In this document: positions 27,074 through 36,101 of the stretch, piece after piece
Position numbering within the stretch: the first letter of the stretch is position 1
Layout: every line of letters starts with the position of its first letter
Translations under genes and position numbers: made by a program
The notes under the pieces: model-generated
What the model was told of the DNA's origin: nothing
What the model saw: the letters and a program-made list of their open reading frames with translations, nothing else
Database searches by the model: none
DNA from: Planctomycetota bacterium
GTDB lineage: Bacteria; Planctomycetota; Planctomycetia; Pirellulales; UBA1268
NCBI GenBank assembly: GCA_003669585.1
Contig: QWOQ01000008.1
Span: 1 to 64,000 of the forward strand
Reading direction: 5' to 3'
DNA: 64,000 nucleotides

Positions 27074-27413
27074 ACAATCTTTTCCTTGTGTTGTGTGTCA
27101 ACGTTGTACGGCGAAGACGAAAGCCTTGGGAATTCGCCGCACTTGAAGTTATAGCGTACGCAGCGTTTTTGAGATGACTGGCCCGGGATTTTCCCGCGAA
27201 GATCTTTATGCGACACGTGAGAGCGGTTCGGGCCTGGCCGATACCTGCTTGACAGTCGCACCTGTTGTAAATGTAGATACGATCGGTCGTTCCATTGACC
27301 ATTCCTGTAAAAATACGTACCGCTCTTCGGAAAAGATCGGGGGCTTTATTTCGCTGAACACCAAAGACTTCTCCCGATTTCTCATTGGGCAGCACACGCA
27401 TTTCGATTTTCAT
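26937..27413 (-). CDS. Doubtful small ORF overlapping the M16 start
   Basis: ATG 27413 is preceded by a very good ribosome site (TTAGGAGTAGAC), which draws attention to the otherwise empty stretch upstream of the M16 gene. In this frame the ORF gives 158 residues (MKIEMRVLPNEKSGEVFG...) and overlaps the M16 coding region by about 140 bp, which is improbable for its whole length. A second minus-strand frame (27206-27397) encodes a more protein-like peptide containing ERYVFLQEWSMERPIVSTF that stops at 27206. A small gene with a frameshift, or a short leader peptide, are both possible. No family is recognised. Confidence 0.25.
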   Translation of the reverse strand: MKIEMRVLPNEKSGEVFGVQRNKAPDLFRRAVRIFTGMVNGTTDRIYIYNRCDCQAGIGQARTALTCRIKIFAGKSRASHLKNAAYAITSSAANSQGFRLRRTTLTHNTRKRLYDASTGAMDNGDRLHSHVAARLRSKSRSGGIYARQRNAVFAYSSN

Positions 27414-27557
27414 GTCTACTCCTAATAAGCGATGAAGTCTCTTGATAACTCTTAAATAGCACACGCCAAAAGAAAGTCTTTTTTTGCTATCCATGCAAGT
27501 GACTTCACAGGGAGTAAATCTCTGCCTTTCATCAACCGATCCGGCCCCATCGATTTT
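27074..27557. other. Intergenic region between divergent M16 and SRPBCC genes
   Basis: 484 bp holding the promoters of the two divergent genes and, on the minus strand, the strong ribosome site and doubtful small ORF described at 26937-27413. I see no tRNA, terminator or clear repeat. Confidence 0.4.
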
Positions 27558-28985
27558 ATGAACTCCAAATCATTTCTGTTCTTCTTTCAAACACTGCTCG
27601 GGGTAAGCCATCCTGTCACACGCACAATCTATGCACTGAGCGGCGGTGGATTGATGCTTTTTAAATATGGGGTCGAGGCTCTCGTCATCTTTTTGCTGGC
27701 TGATGCAATTCTCACTCCCATCGACTTTCTTAATCCACTTTTGACTCTGCGCACCCAGTTGCTATCAACCGGTCCGGAATGGTTGCCGTGGGCGATTTAC
27801 ATCTGGAGCCTGCCTTTTGCCTGGGTCGCTTTCTCGATGAGCGTGCGCCGTGCCGCCGTCGCGGGAATCTCTCCGTGGTGGGGATTTGCGGTGCTCGTTC
27901 CGATTGTCAATCTATTCGTCATGGTGTCGCTTGCCACGTTGCCGGATGCGGCAGTTTCACGATGGCAGACCACTCCAAACCTGCGTCCGGGCAATTCTCA
28001 GTTTTCCTTTTTTTCACAGTTTCGCGCAGTGGGAGCAGGACTCTTGATTGGTATGGTGATGTTTTCTGTCACGATTATTCTCCTCGAGTCCTATGGATTG
28101 TCATTGTTTTTTGCAACTCCGCTGATGATGGGAAGCATCATCGGATTTCTTTCCAATCGTCCCTCTTCGATTTCGTGGTCTGCCACCGTCGGCATCTCGA
28201 TCGCCACAATACTCGCCGCGGAGAGCATGCTTTTACTCTTCGCCCTCGAAGGGCTTATCTGTGTGGTGATGGCATCACCGTTGCTCATCCCACTGGGGAT
28301 CATTGGCGCCCTGCTCGGTAAGGCGATTGCCAATTCGACGACGACAACATTAACGCAAACGCTCGGAGTACTGCTCGTTCTGCCAGTGACAGCAGGTGCT
28401 GAAGCGTTTCATCGCACGCTGACAGAATATGTGGTACTCACCGTCGTTGAAATTGATGCGCCTCCCGAAACGGTCTGGAAATATATTGTGGAGTTTCCAG
28501 AACTTCCCGCTCCTGAAGAATGGTTTTTTCGCTGTGGAATTGCCTGTCCCATGAGGGCTCGCATCGACGGCTTGGGGGTTGGCGCCGTGCGTCACTGTGA
28601 GTTCTCGACGGGTGATTTCGTCGAACCGATCACTGTTTGGGACCAACCGCGTCGGCTTGCCTTCGACGTCACAGATCAGCCTGAGCCGATGACGGAACTT
28701 TCTCCCTACCGTCACATTCATCCGCCGCATCTGGAACAACAATCGCTGAAAAGTCACCGTGGGGAATTTCGATTATTCGAATTGGCCAGCGGGCGCACCA
28801 GGCTCGAAGGCCGAACGTGGTACTCCTTTGACATGGCACCACAATGGTACTGGACGCTGTGGTCGGATCTTGCAATTCATGCCATTCACAGGCGAGTGCT
28901 TCGGCATGTTCAATTACTCAGTGAGCAGGAAACATTGCACGAAATCAAGGACTCTCCTGAGCCGGTTCCTGTACCGATGCAATAA
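27558..28985 (+). CDS. Polytopic membrane protein with C-terminal SRPBCC domain
   Basis: 475 residues in two parts. The N-terminal ~285 residues contain about seven hydrophobic segments. An SVRRAAVAGISPWWGFAVLVPIVNLFVM block resembles the DUF805 family (small polytopic membrane proteins of unknown function), but this assignment is tentative. From about residue 290 a soluble SRPBCC/polyketide-cyclase-like domain begins: VVEIDAPPETVWKYIVEFPELPAP, GVGAVRHCEFSTGDFVEPITVW, and GRTRLEGRTWYSFDMAPQWYW. SRPBCC folds bind hydrophobic ligands in a deep cavity, so a role in handling a lipid or hydrophobic molecule at the membrane is possible. It ends 9 bp before the convergent hydrolase gene. Confidence 0.75.
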   Translation: MNSKSFLFFFQTLLGVSHPVTRTIYALSGGGLMLFKYGVEALVIFLLADAILTPIDFLNPLLTLRTQLLSTGPEWLPWAIYIWSLPFAWVAFSMSVRRAAVAGISPWWGFAVLVPIVNLFVMVSLATLPDAAVSRWQTTPNLRPGNSQFSFFSQFRAVGAGLLIGMVMFSVTIILLESYGLSLFFATPLMMGSIIGFLSNRPSSISWSATVGISIATILAAESMLLLFALEGLICVVMASPLLIPLGIIGALLGKAIANSTTTTLTQTLGVLLVLPVTAGAEAFHRTLTEYVVLTVVEIDAPPETVWKYIVEFPELPAPEEWFFRCGIACPMRARIDGLGVGAVRHCEFSTGDFVEPITVWDQPRRLAFDVTDQPEPMTELSPYRHIHPPHLEQQSLKSHRGEFRLFELASGRTRLEGRTWYSFDMAPQWYWTLWSDLAIHAIHRRVLRHVQLLSEQETLHEIKDSPEPVPVPMQ

Positions 28986-28994
28986 TTGTTTCGC

Positions 28995-30089
28995 TCATTG
29001 TTTCTTTTCTACAATCGCTTTGCGTTGATCAATCAGACAGTTGTCATGATCGTCACTTTTTCTTCCCACACAATCCACCGGGTGAGTAAAGAGATACCGC
29101 CAGACATCTTCGTGAACAAACTTTCCTTGAACGTCCTTCACGGCTGCGCCTCCGGGAACCACCGATGAATGGGCTCGATTGACATCTCCTTTCACATCGG
29201 CACTTGTGACGATGCGGCGAGTGTTTTCAAAAGGGCTCTGCGTCTGATCGGCATTTACGATCGGACCATATTCCGCTAACCCGAGCAGTTTCCAGCTTCG
29301 ACAATAGTGGTCTGCGGTCCAACCACCATCGAGCGTGTGGCTAAATCCAAAAAAGCGGTTGGGCTCTGTGGCTGAGGGGATGGCCTGCCACCGCTCGTAC
29401 TGATCTCGCGGACCACACAGCATCACGACCCGATCAACCTTCTGATGTTTTGCAAATCGGGCGGCGGTGGTCGACCCATGTGAACTTCCTGCCATAACGA
29501 CACGATCCCACTCTATCTCAGAGCTACCTTCGCGAAGAAACTGATCCCATTTTCCTTCTGGATTCTCGTGAGCCAGCCAGATCAGAAATTGCCGTGATCG
29601 TTCCATCATACAATTCGGTTTCGGAATGTTGACCAACTCGCTTACGTCTTCACCCGTTGCTGCTTCGAGTCTTATTTTTCCCAGCGCGTATTCGTCGTTT
29701 GGCGGTGGTTCCTTTCCAAAGAGACCAAACCAGCCGTTGGCATAGTGCACACTGATCGCGTGCAATCCATAGGAGTTCACTCGCTCAAAGAGTGACGGAC
29801 TATGCCCCATGAGCCAGATGACGAGCTTGCCTTTCAACGGAACTCGCATGTCAACACTTGCGTACTCAACATCCTGCGGCTTTTCGTCCTTCTCAAAGAG
29901 AAAGGAGATTTCTGGCTGTTCGCGGGCCAACGGATCGATCGTGCTGGCTCGTGCAGAAAGCTGATATCGCTGCGGCACATCGGCAGACATTCCAACAGAT
30001 GCGGAGACTGCAAAAAACCATGAAGCGATCGCTATTTCTCGCATCCATTCCCGTCCCCCTTCCCGCGTCGATATGGAAACATTGTTCAT
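28995..30089 (-). CDS. Exported alpha/beta-hydrolase-fold protein
   Basis: 364 residues. ATG 30089 has AGGAAG upstream. ATG 30044 (MREIAIASWFFAVSASVGMSA), preceded by GGGGGACGGG, is an alternative that gives a shorter signal peptide. The sequence has an alpha/beta-hydrolase layout with a nucleophile elbow VVMAGSSHGSTTAARF, a preceding strand KLVIWLMGHSPSLFERV, and a late His in VNRAHSSVVPG. It resembles the BPSS1187-like group of uncharacterised exported hydrolases. I cannot assign a substrate. It is convergent with the SRPBCC gene (9 bp) and divergent from the TIM-barrel gene. Confidence 0.75.
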   Translation of the reverse strand: MNNVSISTREGGREWMREIAIASWFFAVSASVGMSADVPQRYQLSARASTIDPLAREQPEISFLFEKDEKPQDVEYASVDMRVPLKGKLVIWLMGHSPSLFERVNSYGLHAISVHYANGWFGLFGKEPPPNDEYALGKIRLEAATGEDVSELVNIPKPNCMMERSRQFLIWLAHENPEGKWDQFLREGSSEIEWDRVVMAGSSHGSTTAARFAKHQKVDRVVMLCGPRDQYERWQAIPSATEPNRFFGFSHTLDGGWTADHYCRSWKLLGLAEYGPIVNADQTQSPFENTRRIVTSADVKGDVNRAHSSVVPGGAAVKDVQGKFVHEDVWRYLFTHPVDCVGRKSDDHDNCLIDQRKAIVEKKQ

Positions 30090-30241
30090 CGCGTTTTCTT
30101 CCTGTTTTTGAAAAACATCTGTATCGATAGACCTCTCTCTGTTTTTGAGCGATTTTGCGAGTGCGTCATACTATCATTTTACTCATCCTCTCAGCATTTT
30201 TGGCAGTTGCCATCCGTCGGCTGGTTTGCGAAGCTTCAGAC

Positions 30242-31348
30242 ATGAACACAACGACTTCTGACCGACGTAATTTTTTAGTTTCAGCCGGCACCGGCATTCT
30301 GACTTCAGCAGTTGCCGTGGCGTCGAGCCAGTTACACGCTGCCAATGTGCCGCAACGATCAATCAAACTCGGCTTCGATAATTTTGCTGTGCGTGCCATG
30401 AAATGGAATGCGCGTCAATTAATCGATCATTCCGTACTGCTGGGGTGTGACTCCCTCTTTATCACTGACTTTAGTCCACTCGAAGGGAAGCACGACGAAA
30501 AGTCACTTGCAGACATTCGCGCCTACGGAGACGACCGTGGCATTTCAATCGAACTCGGTTCCTGGAGCATCTGTCCCACGTCCACGCAGTTTAAAAAAGA
30601 CTGGGGCACTGCCGAAGAGCATCTGGCTCTGGGCATTCGAATGAGTAAAGCGATCGGCTCTCGTTATTTTCGCACGATCCTCGGGAATCAGTCCGATCGT
30701 CTCACCGATGGTGGTATCGAGGCAAGGATCGCCGACACGATTCAGGTGCTTCTGTCGCTACGATCGCGTGCAATCGATTCCAACATAAAAATCGCCGTTG
30801 AAAATCATGCCGGCGACATGCAGGCATGGGAACTGAAGGGGCTCGTTGAAGCAGCCGGTCCGGAATATGTCGGAGTCAATTTCGATTCTGGAAACGCCTG
30901 CTGGTCGCTGGAAGATCCGTTTCACGCACTCACTCTACTCGCGCCGTACGTGTTGACGACAAGTCTGCGAGATACGATGGTGTGGGAATCGGCAACCGGC
31001 GTCACGGCGCAGTGGACCGCAATGGGTGAAGGCTGTGTCGACATGCCTGCATTGTTCGATCTTTTTGAAAACAAGTGCCCGGGTGTGGCTGTTCACATCG
31101 AGACGATTTCCGGATTTCCACGAGAGTTTCCACTTTTCAAATCTGATTTTTGGAAAGCATTTCCAAAAGCTCGGGCCGCCGATCTCGCGGCTTTTATGGC
31201 TCTGTCGAAACGTGGGCGACCGATTGATCCGTTCAAAGCTCCTGAAAATTCCGATCGAGCAAAGGCTGAACAAGACTATCAACTCGATCAGATTTCCCGC
31301 AGCATCCGCTTTTGCAAAGAAAAGCTCCGGCTGGGAGTTCGCGTCTAA
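30242..31348 (+). CDS. Tat-exported sugar isomerase/epimerase-like TIM barrel
   Basis: 368 residues from ATG 30242, which gives a twin-arginine leader (TSDRRNFLVSAGTGILTSAVAVA). The track start at 30155 puts an extra hydrophobic segment in front. The mature part is a xylose-isomerase-like TIM barrel: KLGFDNFAVRAMKWN, a C-terminal-strand IAVENHAGDMQAWEL, EYVGVNFDSGNACW with the usual metal-binding Glu/Asp/His pattern, and ETISGFP. Such exported proteins are common in planctomycetes near DUF1501 and Gfo/Idh genes and probably act on sugars, but substrates are not known. The DUF1501 gene follows on the same strand. Confidence 0.82.
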   Translation: MNTTTSDRRNFLVSAGTGILTSAVAVASSQLHAANVPQRSIKLGFDNFAVRAMKWNARQLIDHSVLLGCDSLFITDFSPLEGKHDEKSLADIRAYGDDRGISIELGSWSICPTSTQFKKDWGTAEEHLALGIRMSKAIGSRYFRTILGNQSDRLTDGGIEARIADTIQVLLSLRSRAIDSNIKIAVENHAGDMQAWELKGLVEAAGPEYVGVNFDSGNACWSLEDPFHALTLLAPYVLTTSLRDTMVWESATGVTAQWTAMGEGCVDMPALFDLFENKCPGVAVHIETISGFPREFPLFKSDFWKAFPKARAADLAAFMALSKRGRPIDPFKAPENSDRAKAEQDYQLDQISRSIRFCKEKLRLGVRV

Positions 31349-31501
31349 ACCGATTGCATTGACCGCTTTGAGTCCATTGCTGAGAGCGTGTGGGAAAATA
31401 AACTCTTGCGCGTTGGACGGAAGCGAGATAGACTCGGGGCTCAAAACGAACGCTGTTTTCTGAATACTTTTATCGCCGCTTGCTTGTTGAAGGATGTCGC
31501 G

Positions 31502-32944
31502 ATGCCATTTGATTTTCAACATCCTGCACGTCCGACAGTCTCTCGTCGTACAGCGGTTCAAGCCGGTTCGCTCGGGTTACTCGGTCTTGGCATCGAACAC
31601 CTCGCTGCGCTGCGCGCTGATACGCCTTCGACTCCACGAGCCCTTTCCGTCATCTACATTTTTCTGTCGGGTGGCCTTGCGCAGCAAGAGAGCTTTGATC
31701 CCAAGCCGATGGCGCCGCTTGAGGTTCGTGGTGATTTCAAAGCAATTTCCACTCGCACCCCGGGAATTTCAATTAGCGAACACCTTCCCATGCTCGCGGA
31801 TCGCAGTGATGCATGGGCACTTTGTCGTTCACTCACCCACCACTCCAACGATCATTCTGCGGGCCATCACATCATGCTCTGTGGACGATCTGATCTGCCG
31901 ATTGGATTCGACCCGGCATTACCGAAAGATTCCAATTGGCCTTCGATGTCTGCAATGGCCAATGCACTTGTGCCGCCACGCAATAATCTTCCTCCTGCGA
32001 TCGTGCTTCCCGAAAAGCTGGTGCATCGAACCGGTCGTGTATTGCCCGGGCAGTTTGCCGGTCTTCTGGGCAGAGGCCGAGATCCCTGGTTTCTCGATGC
32101 TTCTCCGTTTAACTCGGTGAATTACGGTGCGTATCCGGAATATCTCTTTCATCATCACAATGGTTCAGCAGTTCAGGATGATCTGAAGTTTCGATCGTTG
32201 AACGTCTCAGTACCACAGTCGCTGATGCAGGGACGACTGCAGGATCGCCTCGCGCTTCGAGATCAGATAGATCGACAACGTTTGAGCCTCGAGCAATCTG
32301 CCGAGCAACAGTCGTTTGATCGTTATCGTCAGATGGCAACGTCGCTGCTTGTGGATCAGTCGGTAGCAGGCGCGTTTGATATTTCGAGGGCTGATCAAAA
32401 GCTCCAGGAGCGTTACGGAAAAAATTCGTTTGGCTGGTCACTATTAATGGCTTCTCGACTCGTTGAAGCTGGCGTGAGTCTGGTACAGGTCAACCTTGGA
32501 AATAACGAGACGTGGGACACTCACGAATCGGCTTGGACGAACTTGCGTGAGTATCTCTTGCCACCCATGGACCGCGCAGTTTCAGCGCTCTTGGATGATC
32601 TTTCGGAAAAGGGGCTTCTTGATCGTACGCTGATCGTGATGGCCGGAGAGTTTGGACGGACTCCAAAAATCAGCACGTTGCCCGGTGCAAGCGAAGCAGG
32701 ACGAGATCACTGGGGTGCCGTGCAGAGCGTATTTTTTGCAGGTGGCGGTGTTCGAGGCGGAACAGTCATAGGCAGTTCCGACAAAATTGCAGGAGAGCCG
32801 GCGACAGACCCGCAAAAACCTGAAAATCTGGCAGCCACTCTTTATGAGGCGCTCGGTCTTTCTCCCTCGACCACTTGGCACGACTCAAGTGGTCGGCCGT
32901 TTCAACTCTATGAAGGTCGTCCAATCAGCGGCCTAATGGCTTAA
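31502..32944 (+). CDS. Tat-exported DUF1501 protein (sulfatase-like fold)
   Basis: 480 residues from ATG 31502, with GAAGGA upstream. The track start at 31388 adds 38 residues without similarity. The twin-arginine leader is VSRRTAVQAGSLGLLGLG. Conserved DUF1501 blocks are present: RALSVIYIFLSGGLAQQESFDPKP, LTHHSNDHSAGHHIMLCGR, and VMAGEFGRTPKIS followed by GRDHWGAVQSVFFAGGGVRGG. The family is alkaline-phosphatase/sulfatase-like in fold and very abundant in planctomycetes, usually paired with a DUF1549/1553 cytochrome-type protein. Here no such partner is adjacent. The enzymatic function is unproven. It is convergent with the Gfo/Idh gene, 20 bp between stops. Confidence 0.9.
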   Translation: MPFDFQHPARPTVSRRTAVQAGSLGLLGLGIEHLAALRADTPSTPRALSVIYIFLSGGLAQQESFDPKPMAPLEVRGDFKAISTRTPGISISEHLPMLADRSDAWALCRSLTHHSNDHSAGHHIMLCGRSDLPIGFDPALPKDSNWPSMSAMANALVPPRNNLPPAIVLPEKLVHRTGRVLPGQFAGLLGRGRDPWFLDASPFNSVNYGAYPEYLFHHHNGSAVQDDLKFRSLNVSVPQSLMQGRLQDRLALRDQIDRQRLSLEQSAEQQSFDRYRQMATSLLVDQSVAGAFDISRADQKLQERYGKNSFGWSLLMASRLVEAGVSLVQVNLGNNETWDTHESAWTNLREYLLPPMDRAVSALLDDLSEKGLLDRTLIVMAGEFGRTPKISTLPGASEAGRDHWGAVQSVFFAGGGVRGGTVIGSSDKIAGEPATDPQKPENLAATLYEALGLSPSTTWHDSSGRPFQLYEGRPISGLMA

Positions 32945-32964
32945 GATGCCGATGTTCGAGATTC

Positions 32965-34329
32965 TCAGCTCGGTGTCTCATCGAGTCGAAATCCCTTTCG
33001 ATATTCGTAGTCGAGCATTTTGTTTGCGCGATCGCTGTTCGTGAAACGTTCGTTTCGAGCATCCCACTCGAGTAACGATTTGGTGCGATGTGCGATATTG
33101 GCAATCAAGGGTGCCGTCGTTGCTCGATGGCCGAATTCAATGCTACACAGTGGAGTTTGTCTCGATTTGACGCAGTCGAGAAAATTCCGGGCATGATCGG
33201 TTTCAGAAAACTTTCCCGAAATTTTCTTTGGTTCAATCTGTTTTTTTGCGCCGGTACGATAGTTTCGTTCCTTTTCCCGATCGATCGGTGATCGGGCGGT
33301 AAATTCATTGGGCGATATTGTTTCGGGAACAATCTCGTAGCCATTTGAATCGAGATAGAGCGTTCCAGTCGTTCCTCGAAATTCAATCTCGCAGCCTTTC
33401 ATGGCGGCTGGTGCAGCGGAACTATTGAACTGCGAAAACGTCACAAGGGTGTCACCGGGATAATGCCAAAGCACTTCCAAGGTATCCGGCACTTCACGAT
33501 TATCGAAGTTTGCAAACTTCCCACCCATCGCTGTCACGGCCAGCGGCGCCTCCAGTCCCAGCACGCGGTGAATCGACGCTATGTAATGCACGCCAAAGTT
33601 GGTGAGCTGTCCTCCTGAGTAATCGTAAAACCAGCGGAATCGATAAAATGTGCGATTCTTGTTGAACGCTCGCAGGGATGCAGGACCCTGCCAGGCATTC
33701 CAATCAAAATCAGCGGGCGGTTCGCTGTCGACGGGTGATCCGATTCCCTGTGGCCACTCGTTTTGAATATGAAACGCCCTGGCAACTGTGACCTTCCCGA
33801 TTCCCCCTCCTTGCAATACATCGGCGACCTCCGCGAGCAGCTTCGATGAGAGTCGCTGAATACCCACCTGCACTACGCGATCATGATGCCGGGCCGCCTC
33901 AACCATTCGTCGTCCTTCCGCAACGCAGAGCGAAAGCGGTTTTTCAACGTAGACATCCTTGCCCGCCTGACACGCATGAATCATTTGCAACGCGTGCCAA
34001 TGATCGGGCGTGGCAATGACCACGGCGTCAAGCTTGGCGTGATCGAGAAGTTTTTTATAATCGCGGTACTGCGCCGGATTGGAACCAATTTTTTTTGATG
34101 CGAAGTCGAGGTATGGCTGATGAATATCGCAGATGGCGACAACCTCGCAGTCTTTGTGCTCCAGAAACGCATCGAGAACTTGATCACCCCGATTTCCAAG
34201 TCCTATGAATCCGATACGCACCCGGTCGTTTGCACCGAGAACGGCCGAAGCAGCCATCGACGTCGCCGAAATCGTTGCAACGCCAGCAGCCGTTGACGTT
34301 TGAAACGTTCTACGATTGATCAGAGTCAT
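32965..34329 (-). CDS. Tat-exported Gfo/Idh/MocA oxidoreductase
   Basis: 454 residues from ATG 34329, with AAGGAAC upstream. The track start at 34371 adds 14 residues. The leader is [21 protein letters not shown], a twin-arginine type, fitting export with bound NAD(P). The Rossmann motif is [15 protein letters not shown]. The catalytic-domain Lys is in [20 protein letters not shown] and a [14 protein letters not shown] block precedes it. The C-terminal domain includes [19 protein letters not shown]. Enzymes of this type act on sugars or inositols. Together with the second copy at 36102-37436 it suggests oxidation or epimerisation of glycan-derived sugars outside the cytoplasm. The substrate is not predictable. 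Confidence 0.9.
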   Translation of the reverse strand: MTLINRRTFQTSTAAGVATISATSMAASAVLGANDRVRIGFIGLGNRGDQVLDAFLEHKDCEVVAICDIHQPYLDFASKKIGSNPAQYRDYKKLLDHAKLDAVVIATPDHWHALQMIHACQAGKDVYVEKPLSLCVAEGRRMVEAARHHDRVVQVGIQRLSSKLLAEVADVLQGGGIGKVTVARAFHIQNEWPQGIGSPVDSEPPADFDWNAWQGPASLRAFNKNRTFYRFRWFYDYSGGQLTNFGVHYIASIHRVLGLEAPLAVTAMGGKFANFDNREVPDTLEVLWHYPGDTLVTFSQFNSSAAPAAMKGCEIEFRGTTGTLYLDSNGYEIVPETISPNEFTARSPIDREKERNYRTGAKKQIEPKKISGKFSETDHARNFLDCVKSRQTPLCSIEFGHRATTAPLIANIAHRTKSLLEWDARNERFTNSDRANKMLDYEYRKGFRLDETPS

Positions 34330-34482
34330 TCGTTGTTCCTTGTTGGTGACGTCGGTTCGCGAAATGCTCAACGCGTGAACATTCTCTGCGAGGGATTTGG
34401 AAAGATGGTCTCACGCGAATAGCCTATCTGCTCTCAAGCCTTTCTCCGAAATGCTGTCATCTCTTTCAGAAGGATTTACGCA

Positions 34483-35964
34483 ATGCTGCTGCAATACCGA
34501 ACAGACTCTTTTCTGCTGATTTTATGCTGCGTAGCTCTGGCATCTGGAACATCTGCGTCGGCCGGTTCGCTCCGTGCCGGAGCGGCTCGTGTTGCAATCA
34601 CTCCCGAAATCGGTGGAGATATTGTGGGTGGTTTTCTTCCGGTACGAGCGACAGAGTTGCACGATCCGCTCCACGTCCGATGCCTTGTACTCGATGATGG
34701 AATCAACCGGCTTGCGATCGTTGTCTGCGATCTCCTCGGCATGCATCGGTCTCTTGGCGATAGTGCGCGACGACGAATCGAAAAGGAAATCGGGATTGCG
34801 AAGGAGGCCGTTATGATCTCCTGTACACACACTCATTCTGCCACGAGCGTATTGGGCAACCGGTTTGAAACCGAGCAAGAACTCGATGCGTATCAGACGA
34901 CTGTTGCAGACGCAATCGTCGAAGGGGTTCGTCAAGCAGTTCTCACCTCGCAACCAGCTCAACTTGGCTTTACTACGATCCAACGGCCTGATCACGTTTT
35001 CAACCGTCGCTGGTTTCTCAAGCCCGGATCGATGCCACCAAATCCATTTGGTGAAATCGACATGGTAAAGATGAATCCCTCCGCCGGAAGTGCAGACTTG
35101 ATCGAACCGGCTGGACCAACTGATCCGACAGTGTCGATTCTGGCAGTGAGACAGCCCGACGGTCGGATGATTTCAGTATTTGCCTCCTACTCGCTTCACT
35201 ACGTGGGAGGCGTTGGAAACGGTCATATTTCGAGCGACTACTTTGGAATGTTTTGCGACGAACTGGTGCGACTCGCGGGTGATCGCAACGCTTCGATGGT
35301 GCCTATGCTTGCCAACGGAACAAGTGGTGATATTAACAACATCAACTTCCGCACTCCGCGATCCGGACAAAAGCCATATGAACAAATGCAACTGGTAGCA
35401 CACGATGTTGCCAGTGGCGTATTCGCTGCGATGGCGACGCTGAATTATTCAGGCGATCTTTCACTCGGTTTTCGATACCGCGAAGAACCGATTTCACTTC
35501 GCATGCCCACTCCAGAACAAATCCAATGGGCGACTTCGACTCTTGCCTCTCCTGCTCCATCAGCAGGCACAACCGATCTGCCTCGCATCTATGCCGAGCG
35601 AACACTCCGGCTGGCCGAACAGGCAAAGTCGTCCCCTATTATCCGTTTGCCTTTGCAGGTTTTGCGCATTGGCGACATCGGTATCGGCACAATGCCCTGC
35701 GAGGTTTTTTGTGAAATCGGTTTAGAACTCAAGCGAACAAGCAAGCTCCAGCCTGCCATGCTTCTTTCACTCGCGCACGGTTATTTTGGCTATCTGCCTT
35801 CGGTGCGTCATCATCGTCTTGGTGGATATGAAACTTGGCTGGGCACCAATCGGCTAGAACCTACTGCTTCTGTCACAATGCTCGAATCACTGTTGCAAAT
35901 GAGTGATGAACTTGCTCTGGAGGCGACTGAAAAAGAGACCATTGCTCCTGCAACAACAAAGTAA
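34483..35964 (+). CDS. Exported neutral/alkaline ceramidase-like protein
   Basis: 493 residues from ATG 34483, with AGAAGGA upstream. A signal peptide (SFLLILCCVALASGTSASA) leads to SLRAGAARVAITPEIG, the classic start of the neutral ceramidase N-terminal domain. Further family marks are LAIVVCDLLGMHRS, MISCTHTHSATSV with zinc-type His residues, FASYSLHYVGGVGNGHISSDYFG, and MLANGTSGDINNINF. The protein lacks the C-terminal Ig-like domain of true ceramidases, as do many bacterial relatives. Planctomycetes carry several such genes, and true sphingolipid substrates are unproven, so a more general amidase or esterase role is possible. It lies between the two Gfo/Idh genes. Confidence 0.85.
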   Translation: MLLQYRTDSFLLILCCVALASGTSASAGSLRAGAARVAITPEIGGDIVGGFLPVRATELHDPLHVRCLVLDDGINRLAIVVCDLLGMHRSLGDSARRRIEKEIGIAKEAVMISCTHTHSATSVLGNRFETEQELDAYQTTVADAIVEGVRQAVLTSQPAQLGFTTIQRPDHVFNRRWFLKPGSMPPNPFGEIDMVKMNPSAGSADLIEPAGPTDPTVSILAVRQPDGRMISVFASYSLHYVGGVGNGHISSDYFGMFCDELVRLAGDRNASMVPMLANGTSGDINNINFRTPRSGQKPYEQMQLVAHDVASGVFAAMATLNYSGDLSLGFRYREEPISLRMPTPEQIQWATSTLASPAPSAGTTDLPRIYAERTLRLAEQAKSSPIIRLPLQVLRIGDIGIGTMPCEVFCEIGLELKRTSKLQPAMLLSLAHGYFGYLPSVRHHRLGGYETWLGTNRLEPTASVTMLESLLQMSDELALEATEKETIAPATTK

Positions 35965-36101
35965 ATCATTGCACGTGGTGCCACACGAGTCGAAAAGCCT
36001 TTTCTTTCACGCCTTGCATCGCGTATCGTAATGGATCGTGGATCTTTTCTTGAAACTTTGACAGACCATTTTAAAATACCCTTTTCCTTCTGGAGCGATT
36101 C

